Shown here piece by piece: positions 1 to 7,041 of a DNA stretch of 16,215 nt. The notes below the pieces were generated by a model, which had not been told where the DNA came from, did no database searches, and saw only the letters and a program-made list of their open reading frames with translations. The DNA is from JBCCWR01 sp039193385. Lineage in GTDB: Bacteria > Verrucomicrobiota > Verrucomicrobiia > Methylacidiphilales > JBCCWR01. Within the stretch, counting starts at the first letter, position 1. Each line of letters starts with the position of its first letter. The stretch is from positions 1 through 16,215 of the forward strand of contig JBCCWR010000048.1 of NCBI GenBank assembly GCA_039193385.1. The letters run 5' to 3'. A program made the translations under genes and the position numbers.

Positions 1-140
1 AGGCTTTTTAAGCCCATGCAACAAATTTCATCATCGTCTACGATGAGAATAGACTTTCCTTTGAGCTTCTCAAATCGTCGATTTTGAGCTGCTTTCTTTT
101 TTCTACGGGCATCTGCGGTGTTGATTCTTTTCTTAGCCAT
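1..140 (-). CDS. response regulator receiver protein, N-terminal fragment cut by window edge
   Basis: An ATG at 140 opens a frame that stays open for 46 codons to the window edge. Residues 31-38 read ILIVDDDE, the first beta-strand and acidic cluster (D35-D37) that binds Mg2+ in CheY-like receiver domains, so the product should be a phospho-accepting two-component response regulator. The phosphorylated Asp, the switch residues and any output domain lie outside the window. Ahead of the receiver is an unusual tail of about 29 residues with some 13 Lys/Arg, beginning MAKKRINTAD. It could bind nucleic acid or membrane, but nothing here proves this. It lies 238 bp downstream of the bisphosphatase gene in the same direction. 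The receiver identity rests on a short stretch, so the family is likely but the exact type is unknown. Confidence 0.75.
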   Translation of the reverse strand, partial: MAKKRINTADARRKKKAAQNRRFEKLKGKSILIVDDDEICCMGLKS

Positions 141-330
141 TCGTTATATTCCGGTCTTCCAATGCCAATAAATCCGTCGTTGGTGAAAAATAGTGAGTGT
201 TCAGGTTATAGATAAAAGTCCCTGATTTTAAATGAAAAGCTAAACCACGTATGTGCATGTTTGGTGGCAATTTTCTTCTCATGATGCAAATTAGATTTTA
301 TTACATCGTCTCCCAGATAGACAATATTTA

Positions 331-361
331 GTTTAAAATGCACAATTCATTGATTTTAAAC
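331..361 (-). terminator. AT-rich inverted repeat just after the bisphosphatase gene, possible terminator
   Basis: GTTTAAAAT at 331-339 is the exact reverse complement of ATTTTAAAC at 353-361, giving a 9-bp stem around a 13-nt centre that can itself pair partly (CAAT/ATTG). It begins 17 bp beyond the stop codon of the bisphosphatase gene, where a terminator would sit. The stem is nearly all A/T and is not followed by a clear U-run on the minus strand, so termination is only a possibility; it could also be a protein-binding palindrome. I see nothing else convincing in the rest of the 141-378 gap. Confidence 0.3.
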
Positions 362-378
362 GATTTAGGCAGATATGT

Positions 379-2337
379 TCAATTTCTAGGACCCGTTTTC
401 TCCATAAGAACACCGTCCTGGTAGGCTCGGATGAGCTTAGCTAATGAGGCAATCTCATTGAGAATTTTCGCGCCTTCTTCGGTATCGCCCCAGGTCTTGA
501 GCCTATCATATGGGGTGATAGTGGTAACTTTGGGGATAATGTCCACGTCATTGCGTATGGCTTCTTCAATAGATTCAAAATGATGCAGTTCAGCCAAGGT
601 GATGCAGTTGGGTCCAAGCACCAGTGTGTAACCTCTATCACCATAAGCTTCCGAAAATGCCCCATCAATCGTCACGGCATTGCCCCCACCTTTGACTGGT
701 TCTTCCCCCTGATCCACCTTGACTGGCACATGCCCATTTACAATGAGCGCTTTATCATCTACACCGAAATCCCCCGCTACATTGACACAGAAATCATAAT
801 CATGAATAAATTTGAAGTAAGGGTTTTTGATTTCCTGATGCGTCTCTTGAGCCTCTACGAAGTAATTTTCAAACGTAGCCATGCGGTCTTTGCCAAATAA
901 GGGGGATTTCGGACCTGCCCATAGATACCAGAACCAGTCCGTGTCCTCTCGACTCTCTTCCCAACTTTCTTTACGGAAAGCACGACGGATAATGTTATCA
1001 AAAGCATCAAACATATGCTTTCCCCCATGCTCCTGGTCATCGATCTTTACTTTAAGATACTCACCCTTTTCATCGACCGGCATACAACCATGATAGATAA
1101 GCACATGGTCTCGCACCGTATACATGCTGCCGTGCCGCTCCACCCATGACATATGCTCCCATAAACGAGCACTGGTCAGAAAGCTCTGGCGCAAACGGCT
1201 CATACACAATTGCTCTTCCGCACATAATTCATACGGATTATCAGGATCAATGGTGGGAAAATGAGAATCTTTTAATGGGTATACTTTGCCTTGAATATGA
1301 ACCGTTCCCGCTTGGTAATCAATGTGATGCAGTACGTTACGGTCCTCCATGTCCCACTCTGGATGACGCCGTGTCAACTGCCCTTCCAGCTTAAACTGCA
1401 TCACTGTAATGGCTTTCTGCATACGAGCTACCTGAACAGGATCTCGCATACCACTATCTTTGGAATAAAAGAACTCTGCGGGATCATCCCCATAAAGCTT
1501 TTCCGCCAGTTGTTCCAGGGGAAGCATTAATAAGCCGTAGCCCTCCTCCAGTTGGAAGAGACGCCGATAGCGCAGTGAAATCCGCAATACGTTGGCAATT
1601 AAAGCTTCATGACCCAGACATGCTCCCATCCAGGAAACATCATGATTTCCCCAAACCAGTGAGACTTTGGGCAGGCGCATAAGATAATCAATAACCTTGT
1701 CCAGACGGGGGCCTCGGTCGCCCAGATCTCCCGCTACAATGATTTCCTGAGCGGATAAATTGCGTACCAGCATGGAACCAAGGCGGACGGCATTGAGGTC
1801 TTTATCATACTGCGCGAGTTGTTCGATCATCATATTGATATAGCTTTCATCACGACCGATGGCTGGTTCCTGTATAAGCTCCATAAAAAACCCTCGCCAT
1901 TCCTCAGGAATCAATTCAAGTACGTCTTTAAACAAGAGGTTCTTTAAAATATGACGAATAATTCGAGCCTGTCGGCGAAGTGTACGACGTACCCACTCAC
2001 GTCGCACATCAGGAATCTCCAGGTCATCATGCATACGTTCGATGACTTCCACCGGGTAATAAAGCGTCGCTACCAGATCCGCCATCCCCTCTTCACTTAA
2101 TTCATCCGCAAAGAGTTCTTCAATCAAAGGGCGTAGACTGCCTGAGGCATTATTGATCACATGACGCAGCTTTGCATACTCACCGTGAACGTCACTGATA
2201 ACATGGACCGTAGGTTTGGGCATGGCTAACTTGGCACTCAGACGAGCCCTTTCAGTAAGAGCTGAGGAAATGTTGGGATATTTTACGGATAGAGCCTCAA
2301 GGAAGGCTAACTCAAAAGCATCTCTGGTATTACTCAT
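379..2337 (-). CDS. fbp: class III fructose-1,6-bisphosphatase
   Basis: This 652-residue cytoplasmic protein has no signal peptide. It matches the Bacillus-type (class III) fructose-1,6-bisphosphatase, which hydrolyses fructose 1,6-bisphosphate to fructose 6-phosphate and phosphate in gluconeogenesis. The metallophosphatase signature is complete: SDVHGE at 48-53, GDLGDRG at 203-209, GNHD at 230-233, a later HG at 416-417 and NGH at 534-536. A long helical insertion between the first two motifs (about 60-195) and the total length of about 650 residues are typical of the class and unlike FBPase classes I and II. The ATG has no good Shine-Dalgarno sequence. The gene stands apart from the sulfatase/glycosidase cluster by 347 bp and is probably transcribed separately. 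A link to the cluster is metabolic inference: growth on deoxy sugars needs gluconeogenesis. The family call is firm. Confidence 0.94.
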   Translation of the reverse strand: MSNTRDAFELAFLEALSVKYPNISSALTERARLSAKLAMPKPTVHVISDVHGEYAKLRHVINNASGSLRPLIEELFADELSEEGMADLVATLYYPVEVIERMHDDLEIPDVRREWVRRTLRRQARIIRHILKNLLFKDVLELIPEEWRGFFMELIQEPAIGRDESYINMMIEQLAQYDKDLNAVRLGSMLVRNLSAQEIIVAGDLGDRGPRLDKVIDYLMRLPKVSLVWGNHDVSWMGACLGHEALIANVLRISLRYRRLFQLEEGYGLLMLPLEQLAEKLYGDDPAEFFYSKDSGMRDPVQVARMQKAITVMQFKLEGQLTRRHPEWDMEDRNVLHHIDYQAGTVHIQGKVYPLKDSHFPTIDPDNPYELCAEEQLCMSRLRQSFLTSARLWEHMSWVERHGSMYTVRDHVLIYHGCMPVDEKGEYLKVKIDDQEHGGKHMFDAFDNIIRRAFRKESWEESREDTDWFWYLWAGPKSPLFGKDRMATFENYFVEAQETHQEIKNPYFKFIHDYDFCVNVAGDFGVDDKALIVNGHVPVKVDQGEEPVKGGGNAVTIDGAFSEAYGDRGYTLVLGPNCITLAELHHFESIEEAIRNDVDIIPKVTTITPYDRLKTWGDTEEGAKILNEIASLAKLIRAYQDGVLMEKTGPRN

Positions 2338-2684
2338 AGTTCATATACTTAGTTTGGTGGTATAACCCTCTTCTCATTTCCGCTGAAGTTCTTAAATACA
2401 ACTTGTCTAAGAATAAGGAATGATACCATCCATCGATTTCACATAGATGTGTTTTACTATCGGCATCAGGTATAATTTTAGTGATAGATTCTCCTGTTTG
2501 ATTGGGCAAACATAGAATACAAAAGTGGGTATTGTTTGCTTCGATTCACTCTTCCTTGAAAGCATCTTGTTATCTTGTAACGGAACATCTCTCGGCTCAA
2601 AACAGTTGAATTTTTATCTATAGATTAAAAGCTTGGTCACTTCATCACCAGAAAGACTCTATGCGTAAGATTTAATGTCCTTAC
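2338..2684. other. 347-bp intergenic gap between the GH95 and fbp genes
   Basis: No confident gene lies here. On the minus strand an ATG at 2565 opens a 52-codon frame ending at 2407. A second frame is open for about 70 codons from just after a TGA near 2540 to a TAA at 2330-2332 inside the fbp start, but its first ATG is only 16 codons from the end. Neither has a clear ribosome binding site or a recognisable family, so I do not call them genes; a decayed gene is possible. The gap should hold the fbp promoter and the end of the glycan operon. I found no strong -35/-10 pair and no classical GC-rich terminator. The one clear structure is the palindrome at 2611-2630. Confidence 0.5.
2611..2630. 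repeat. 20-bp near-perfect palindrome, possible operator or weak terminator
   Basis: The 20 bases at 2611-2630 (TTTTT-ATCTATAGAT-TAAAA) match their own reverse complement at all but one symmetrical pair; the central ATCTATAGAT is a perfect 10-bp palindrome. It lies 55-74 bp beyond the GH95 stop codon and about 275 bp upstream of the fbp start. A dimeric regulator could bind it. As RNA it would form only a weak A/U hairpin, so a terminator role is less likely. A related but imperfect string, TATAGATAAAAG, occurs near 217-228 upstream of the response regulator gene. Function is unknown. Confidence 0.3.
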
Positions 2685-5093
2685 TCATTGAAAATCACTC
2701 TCTGCGTACGTTTTTACTTCTCCCGGCTGAAGCTGGGGAAGAACTTGCTTGTTGCTATAGACGATGGGCCTTTGCTGATAATTTTTTCCTGCTTTGAGAG
2801 TGAGAGATACGAACTTGCCTTGATCCCATGCTAAATCGAGTTCGACATCGCCGCGAGCGCGCAAACCAGTCACTTTGCCTTGAGGCCACACTTTGGGTAA
2901 TGCGGGAAGCAATTCAATTTCTCCGGTGTGTGACTGCATGAGCATCTCGACAATACCAGCTGTGCCACCAAAGTTACCATCGATTTGAAACGGCGGGTGC
3001 ATATCAAATAAATTTATATTCGTGGAATAAGACGACTTTTTTTTCGCACGAGATCGATCCATACAATAACCGAGCAAAGCATGTAGATTTTTAAAAGCCT
3101 CTTCTCCATCATGAAAACGGGCGAAAAAATTAATGACCCAGGCACGACTCCAACCCGTTCCAGCACCCCCGTGAGCGAGGCGAAAGTCGATACTTTTTCG
3201 GGCGGCTTCTACCATCTCCGGACGGTTCTTCTTGTGGTATTGTTCACCTGGATGAATTGCATAAAGATGTGAGATATGGCGATGCCCTTTTTCAACTTCA
3301 TTAAAAGACTTTGACCATTCCATGAGGCGACCATCTTTGCCGATTTGGGTTTCGAAAAGGTTTTCCTGCGTTGCTCTTACACGTTGGACCAACTTGTTTT
3401 CTATTTGCAGTATCTGGGCGATCTCTAGCGTGTTATTAAAAACCTGCCAGATAATCTGCTGACTCATTGAAGCACCCATAGAGATGGAATAAGGTTTTCG
3501 GTCAGGTCCTCTGTATTTGTTTTCTGGTGACGTATCTAAACCCGCCATCAATTTTCCTGTCTGTGGATCTTTGATTAAATAACCAAGATAGAACTTTGCA
3601 GCTTCAGAAATAAGAGGCCATGCTCGCTCACTAAGAAAGGCTTTATCTCCTGTATATCGATAGTGTTCCATGAAATGCGCACTACACCAGCCCCCCCCAT
3701 GAGGCCACATCCCATAGTTTAGTTTTCCGAATGCCGTATTATAGTGCCAGAGGTCCGATGTGATATGGGCGACAAATCCTTCCGCATCATAAAGGACTTT
3801 AGCTGCCTTGCGGCCATTGGGCACCAGACGCTCGACATAGGAAAAGAAAGGCTCGTGGAGTTCACTCAAATTAGTAACTTCTGCCGGCCAGTAGTTCATC
3901 TGGAAATTAATGTTAATATGATAATCAGAATTCCAGGGAGCGGCTGTTTTATTATTCCAGATTCCCTGTAGATTAGCGGGGAGTGCACCGGGACGAGAAG
4001 AGCTGATGAGCAAGTAACGGCCGTATTGGAAATAGAGTGTGATGAGATCCAGGTCGCTGGAGAAGGATTTGTTTTTTTCAGCATCACGGTACGTGTTAAG
4101 ACGAACACTGGTCGGCGTGTCGGCTGCTTCATGCCCTCCAAGATCCAGGGAGCAACGCCGGAAATACTGGCGATGGTCTGCGGTATGCTCCTGCTTTACC
4201 TTATCATAGTCTTTACTTTGAACAGTTGTGATAGTCCTTTGGCACTTGTCTTTCAAGTCATGGCTCAACGGGTTCTTTGTATCATGACGATTATAGTCCG
4301 TGAAACATGTCAGATAGAAGGTAACGCTATTAGCCGATGATATATAGAGCTTATGATCTCTGGCTTCAATGCTTCCTCCATCCAGCTTTGCTTGTAAAAG
4401 TGCTGACCATTTAACTCCAAGGTGCTTGCCTTTGTGCTGAGCCTGTCCCGACAGAATCAGAGTATTGTTTCCCTCTGAAAGAGTTGTGTAATGCTCAACA
4501 CGCAGCAAGTCGGCCTCCATAGAAAGAGCTCCTGGTTTTGAGGCACTTTGACGCACGACGATGACATCATCGATGGCAGTGGCAAAGACTTCCCGAGTAT
4601 AGGTAACGCCTTCAACTTCAAAACTCGTTGTCGCTACGGCTTGATCTAAATCCAATTCACGGCGATAGCTTTTCACCGCCTCCTTATTGAGACCCATAAA
4701 TTTCAACTGAAAGTTGCCTAGCGTCTGATAAGATCGGGGCGAGATCCGTGGAGCCAATGCGGACTCCAACAAAATAGATGCGCTGTCATAGTCACCTTCA
4801 AACCAAAGCTGACGTGCACGGTCCATAGCATTCTTAAAATCAGGGTTGGACTCCGGCACTGGAGGACCCGCCCAGATTGACTCTTCATTCAGCTGAATGT
4901 TAACGAACTCGATACCACCATAGCACATTGCTCCCAAGCGACCGTTACCTACTGGCAATGCGTGTTTTTCCCAATTTTTCGCGGGTTCTTTGTAATGAAG
5001 TTTAAAGCGCTCCCAATTCTCGGCATGCAGAAAAACGGGAAATAATACAAAAAATAGGGTACTGATTCTGACTACATATTGACTTTTAGCCAT
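2685..5093 (-). CDS. GH95 alpha-L-fucosidase, secreted
   Basis: This 802-residue protein has a signal peptide ending near LHA at 22-24. It aligns over its full length with glycoside hydrolase family 95, inverting enzymes that cut terminal alpha-L-fucose or alpha-L-galactose. The N-terminal beta-sandwich carries the family hallmark around 45-76 (LPVGNGRLG, then QLNEESIWAG). The (alpha/alpha)6 catalytic part holds NLQGIW at 374-379 and INFQMNYWPAE at 395-405. By comparison with Bifidobacterium AfcA, the expected catalytic residues are present: N394 and N396 (the Asn pair), E524 in SPEN (general acid) and D705 in QIDGNFG. H392 occupies the position I recall as His in fucosidases and Thr in the alpha-L-galactosidase branch, which favours fucose. 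It is last in the cluster, 53 bp after a sulfatase gene, and probably trims desulfated fucan or fucosylated oligosaccharide ends in the periplasm. Confidence 0.93.
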   Translation of the reverse strand: MAKSQYVVRISTLFFVLFPVFLHAENWERFKLHYKEPAKNWEKHALPVGNGRLGAMCYGGIEFVNIQLNEESIWAGPPVPESNPDFKNAMDRARQLWFEGDYDSASILLESALAPRISPRSYQTLGNFQLKFMGLNKEAVKSYRRELDLDQAVATTSFEVEGVTYTREVFATAIDDVIVVRQSASKPGALSMEADLLRVEHYTTLSEGNNTLILSGQAQHKGKHLGVKWSALLQAKLDGGSIEARDHKLYISSANSVTFYLTCFTDYNRHDTKNPLSHDLKDKCQRTITTVQSKDYDKVKQEHTADHRQYFRRCSLDLGGHEAADTPTSVRLNTYRDAEKNKSFSSDLDLITLYFQYGRYLLISSSRPGALPANLQGIWNNKTAAPWNSDYHININFQMNYWPAEVTNLSELHEPFFSYVERLVPNGRKAAKVLYDAEGFVAHITSDLWHYNTAFGKLNYGMWPHGGGWCSAHFMEHYRYTGDKAFLSERAWPLISEAAKFYLGYLIKDPQTGKLMAGLDTSPENKYRGPDRKPYSISMGASMSQQIIWQVFNNTLEIAQILQIENKLVQRVRATQENLFETQIGKDGRLMEWSKSFNEVEKGHRHISHLYAIHPGEQYHKKNRPEMVEAARKSIDFRLAHGGAGTGWSRAWVINFFARFHDGEEAFKNLHALLGYCMDRSRAKKKSSYSTNINLFDMHPPFQIDGNFGGTAGIVEMLMQSHTGEIELLPALPKVWPQGKVTGLRARGDVELDLAWDQGKFVSLTLKAGKNYQQRPIVYSNKQVLPQLQPGEVKTYAESDFQ

Positions 5094-5146
5094 ATAATAT
5101 TTTTTTAAGCAGAACAGTTGTAGTTTTAACTAATGAATTGACAAAT

Positions 5147-7036
5147 TCAATTGATCTTCATCCAATCAATCTTAATCGAAGTTGCTTTCTCGCCCGCCAG
5201 TTTAAGTTCAAGCTTATTGACGATGCCTTTCCAAGCTTCTGAGGAAGCTGCGATTTGATATTGTTTTAGATCGTCTGAATGGATCTGGGTCTCTCCTACA
5301 ACAGCTCCATTAGCCAAGAGAGTGACTTTAACAGGTTGATCACTGCTCGCATAGATAGCGAAAGATCCCTGATTCTTCTTAGCATCTAAATTTAAGTTAC
5401 CACGCTGAAGCTTGGCTGAATTATTGGTTAATTCAAATTCCAGAAACCCTAGCGAACCTGCCAGGTTGGTTGTAGCCTCAGATTCCCATCCTTCCGTCTG
5501 CCAGGCTCCGCAGTCAAACTCATGCATCAAGAGGCCGTCTGCAGGATCTCTACCATTTCTCGTTTCCCAGAGGTCAGACAAGCCATCTCCGTCGCTGTCC
5601 TTTCTTAGATGCTCATATTGTATATTAAGACCGATAAATTTTTTGTCTTTATTACCACGTTTTTGTAAGACCTTGTCCGTCTCTTCCTCAGCACCGTCGT
5701 CCCCTATTTTCATCCATTTTTCCAGAATGTCCCGATGCTTGGCTAAGATATCCTGGTGATCTGGTGAATCTACCAGATTATGAATCTGTGCCGGATCATT
5801 GACAACATCATATAACTCCTCGGCAGGTCTTTCACCAAAATAGATTTGCGCAAGGTGCGGCGCCAAATTTCCCTCAGCATAAGCTGAACGTAAAAACTGT
5901 ACAAAGTCACTGCCATCCCGGTATTGAGGTTGTAGTAAAACTCGATCCAACATGTAATTCCGGGTGTAACGAAAACGATCTGTTCGCACGGTCCGAATAC
6001 GATCGATGGTAAAATCACAGCGGTCACGGGTCGCCCCGACAAAAGAACGAGGCTTAAACTCTTGAGAAAACAAGTCACGCCCTTCTATGTAATCCGGAAT
6101 AGGTATTCCCGCCCAAGCTAAGCTGGTAGCGGATAAATCAATCAGCGATACCAAATCTTCTCGAACCTTGCCTTGAGGCACCCACTTTGCCGGACCGACC
6201 ATGACAAAGGGAACATGTAATCCTGCTTCGGTGGGTTGTTGTTTATGACGCACAAAATTAGGAGCACCATGATCGGAGATATAGACGACAATCGTTTTGT
6301 CTATCAAACCATCTTCTTCCAAAGCTTTAAGGATAACACCTATTTTACTATCATCATATCGGATTTGATTGTGGTGCTCAGCCACAAGATTTCGATACAT
6401 TTCATTTTGCGGATAATCTGCCGGGATGGTCACCGATGCTGGATCTATCAATTGCTCTGGAGAAAGTTTTTTTATATCTGAGCCTTGTTTGCCCCCCGTA
6501 AGCTGAATCTGGCCAAAGAAAGGTTTGTCCAAAGACATCTTACGCCAGGGCGTTAATTCCGTTCCATTTTTTACGGAACCCTTTTTATTGTTGAGAATTG
6601 CGGGATTCTCTGGGTAGAAATCAACTAAGCGATGTTCAAAGTTGTAATCCAACTTACCCATGTTGAAGACTCGATAACCCGCTTTAAGCATTAATTGCGG
6701 AATCGATAACCAACCTTCAGGAAGAGGCGAGCCACCGGATCTGTGTTCATGCGCATTGAAACGTATGGGGTTAACACCTACAATCAAGCCGGAGCGGGAG
6801 GGAGAACATACCGGAGCCGCCGCAAAAGCACGCTTAAAGATAACCCCATCCGCAGCCATTTTGTCGATAACTGGGGTAAATCCCTCATTTACGGAATAGC
6901 CATAACACCCCATCCAGGGCGAGGTATCCTCGGCTACGATCCAGAGAATATTCGGCCGATCCTCTGCCAAAGCTGTAGTGGAAAAAATCACTAACCCTAT
7001 GCATAGGGCACTAAAAAATTGAGACGTCTTTTTCAT
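5147..7036 (-). CDS. S1 sulfatase, sulfamidase-like, with Ca-binding repeat and C-terminal module
   Basis: This 629-residue protein has a signal peptide (cut near ALA at 22-24) and belongs to the formylglycine sulfatases, which hydrolyse sulfate esters or sulfamates. The catalytic Cys is C77 in CSPSR. The metal site includes the Glu-Asp pair in VAEDTSP (34-40) and the SDHG motif (254-257), where His replaces the usual Asn. GKLDYNF (127-133) stands in place of GKWHLG. These variants are typical of the N-sulfoglucosamine sulfohydrolase-like branch. The catalytic part ends near 470. Residues 480-485 (DSDGDG, followed by a WE..NG.DP pattern) form a Ca-binding thrombospondin-3 or dockerin-like loop, and about 505-629 form a beta-rich module ending IKIDWMKIN, possibly carbohydrate binding. 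The start lies 5 bp after the previous stop, with AGGAA in that gene's last codons as a likely ribosome site. The substrate is unknown; a sulfated fucan or other algal glycan fits the context. Confidence 0.9.
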   Translation of the reverse strand: MKKTSQFFSALCIGLVIFSTTALAEDRPNILWIVAEDTSPWMGCYGYSVNEGFTPVIDKMAADGVIFKRAFAAAPVCSPSRSGLIVGVNPIRFNAHEHRSGGSPLPEGWLSIPQLMLKAGYRVFNMGKLDYNFEHRLVDFYPENPAILNNKKGSVKNGTELTPWRKMSLDKPFFGQIQLTGGKQGSDIKKLSPEQLIDPASVTIPADYPQNEMYRNLVAEHHNQIRYDDSKIGVILKALEEDGLIDKTIVVYISDHGAPNFVRHKQQPTEAGLHVPFVMVGPAKWVPQGKVREDLVSLIDLSATSLAWAGIPIPDYIEGRDLFSQEFKPRSFVGATRDRCDFTIDRIRTVRTDRFRYTRNYMLDRVLLQPQYRDGSDFVQFLRSAYAEGNLAPHLAQIYFGERPAEELYDVVNDPAQIHNLVDSPDHQDILAKHRDILEKWMKIGDDGAEEETDKVLQKRGNKDKKFIGLNIQYEHLRKDSDGDGLSDLWETRNGRDPADGLLMHEFDCGAWQTEGWESEATTNLAGSLGFLEFELTNNSAKLQRGNLNLDAKKNQGSFAIYASSDQPVKVTLLANGAVVGETQIHSDDLKQYQIAASSEAWKGIVNKLELKLAGEKATSIKIDWMKIN

Positions 7037-7041
7037 GTAAA

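Noticed and set aside
2665..2684. GTAAG/CTTAC stem right after the GH95 stop as a terminator
   Set aside because: Only 5 bp with a 10-nt loop and no U-run.
4026..4340. Plus-strand open frame of 104 codons inside the GH95 gene, and similar plus-strand frames elsewhere
   Set aside because: They lie wholly opposite strongly conserved coding regions, show no family signature and are expected by chance.
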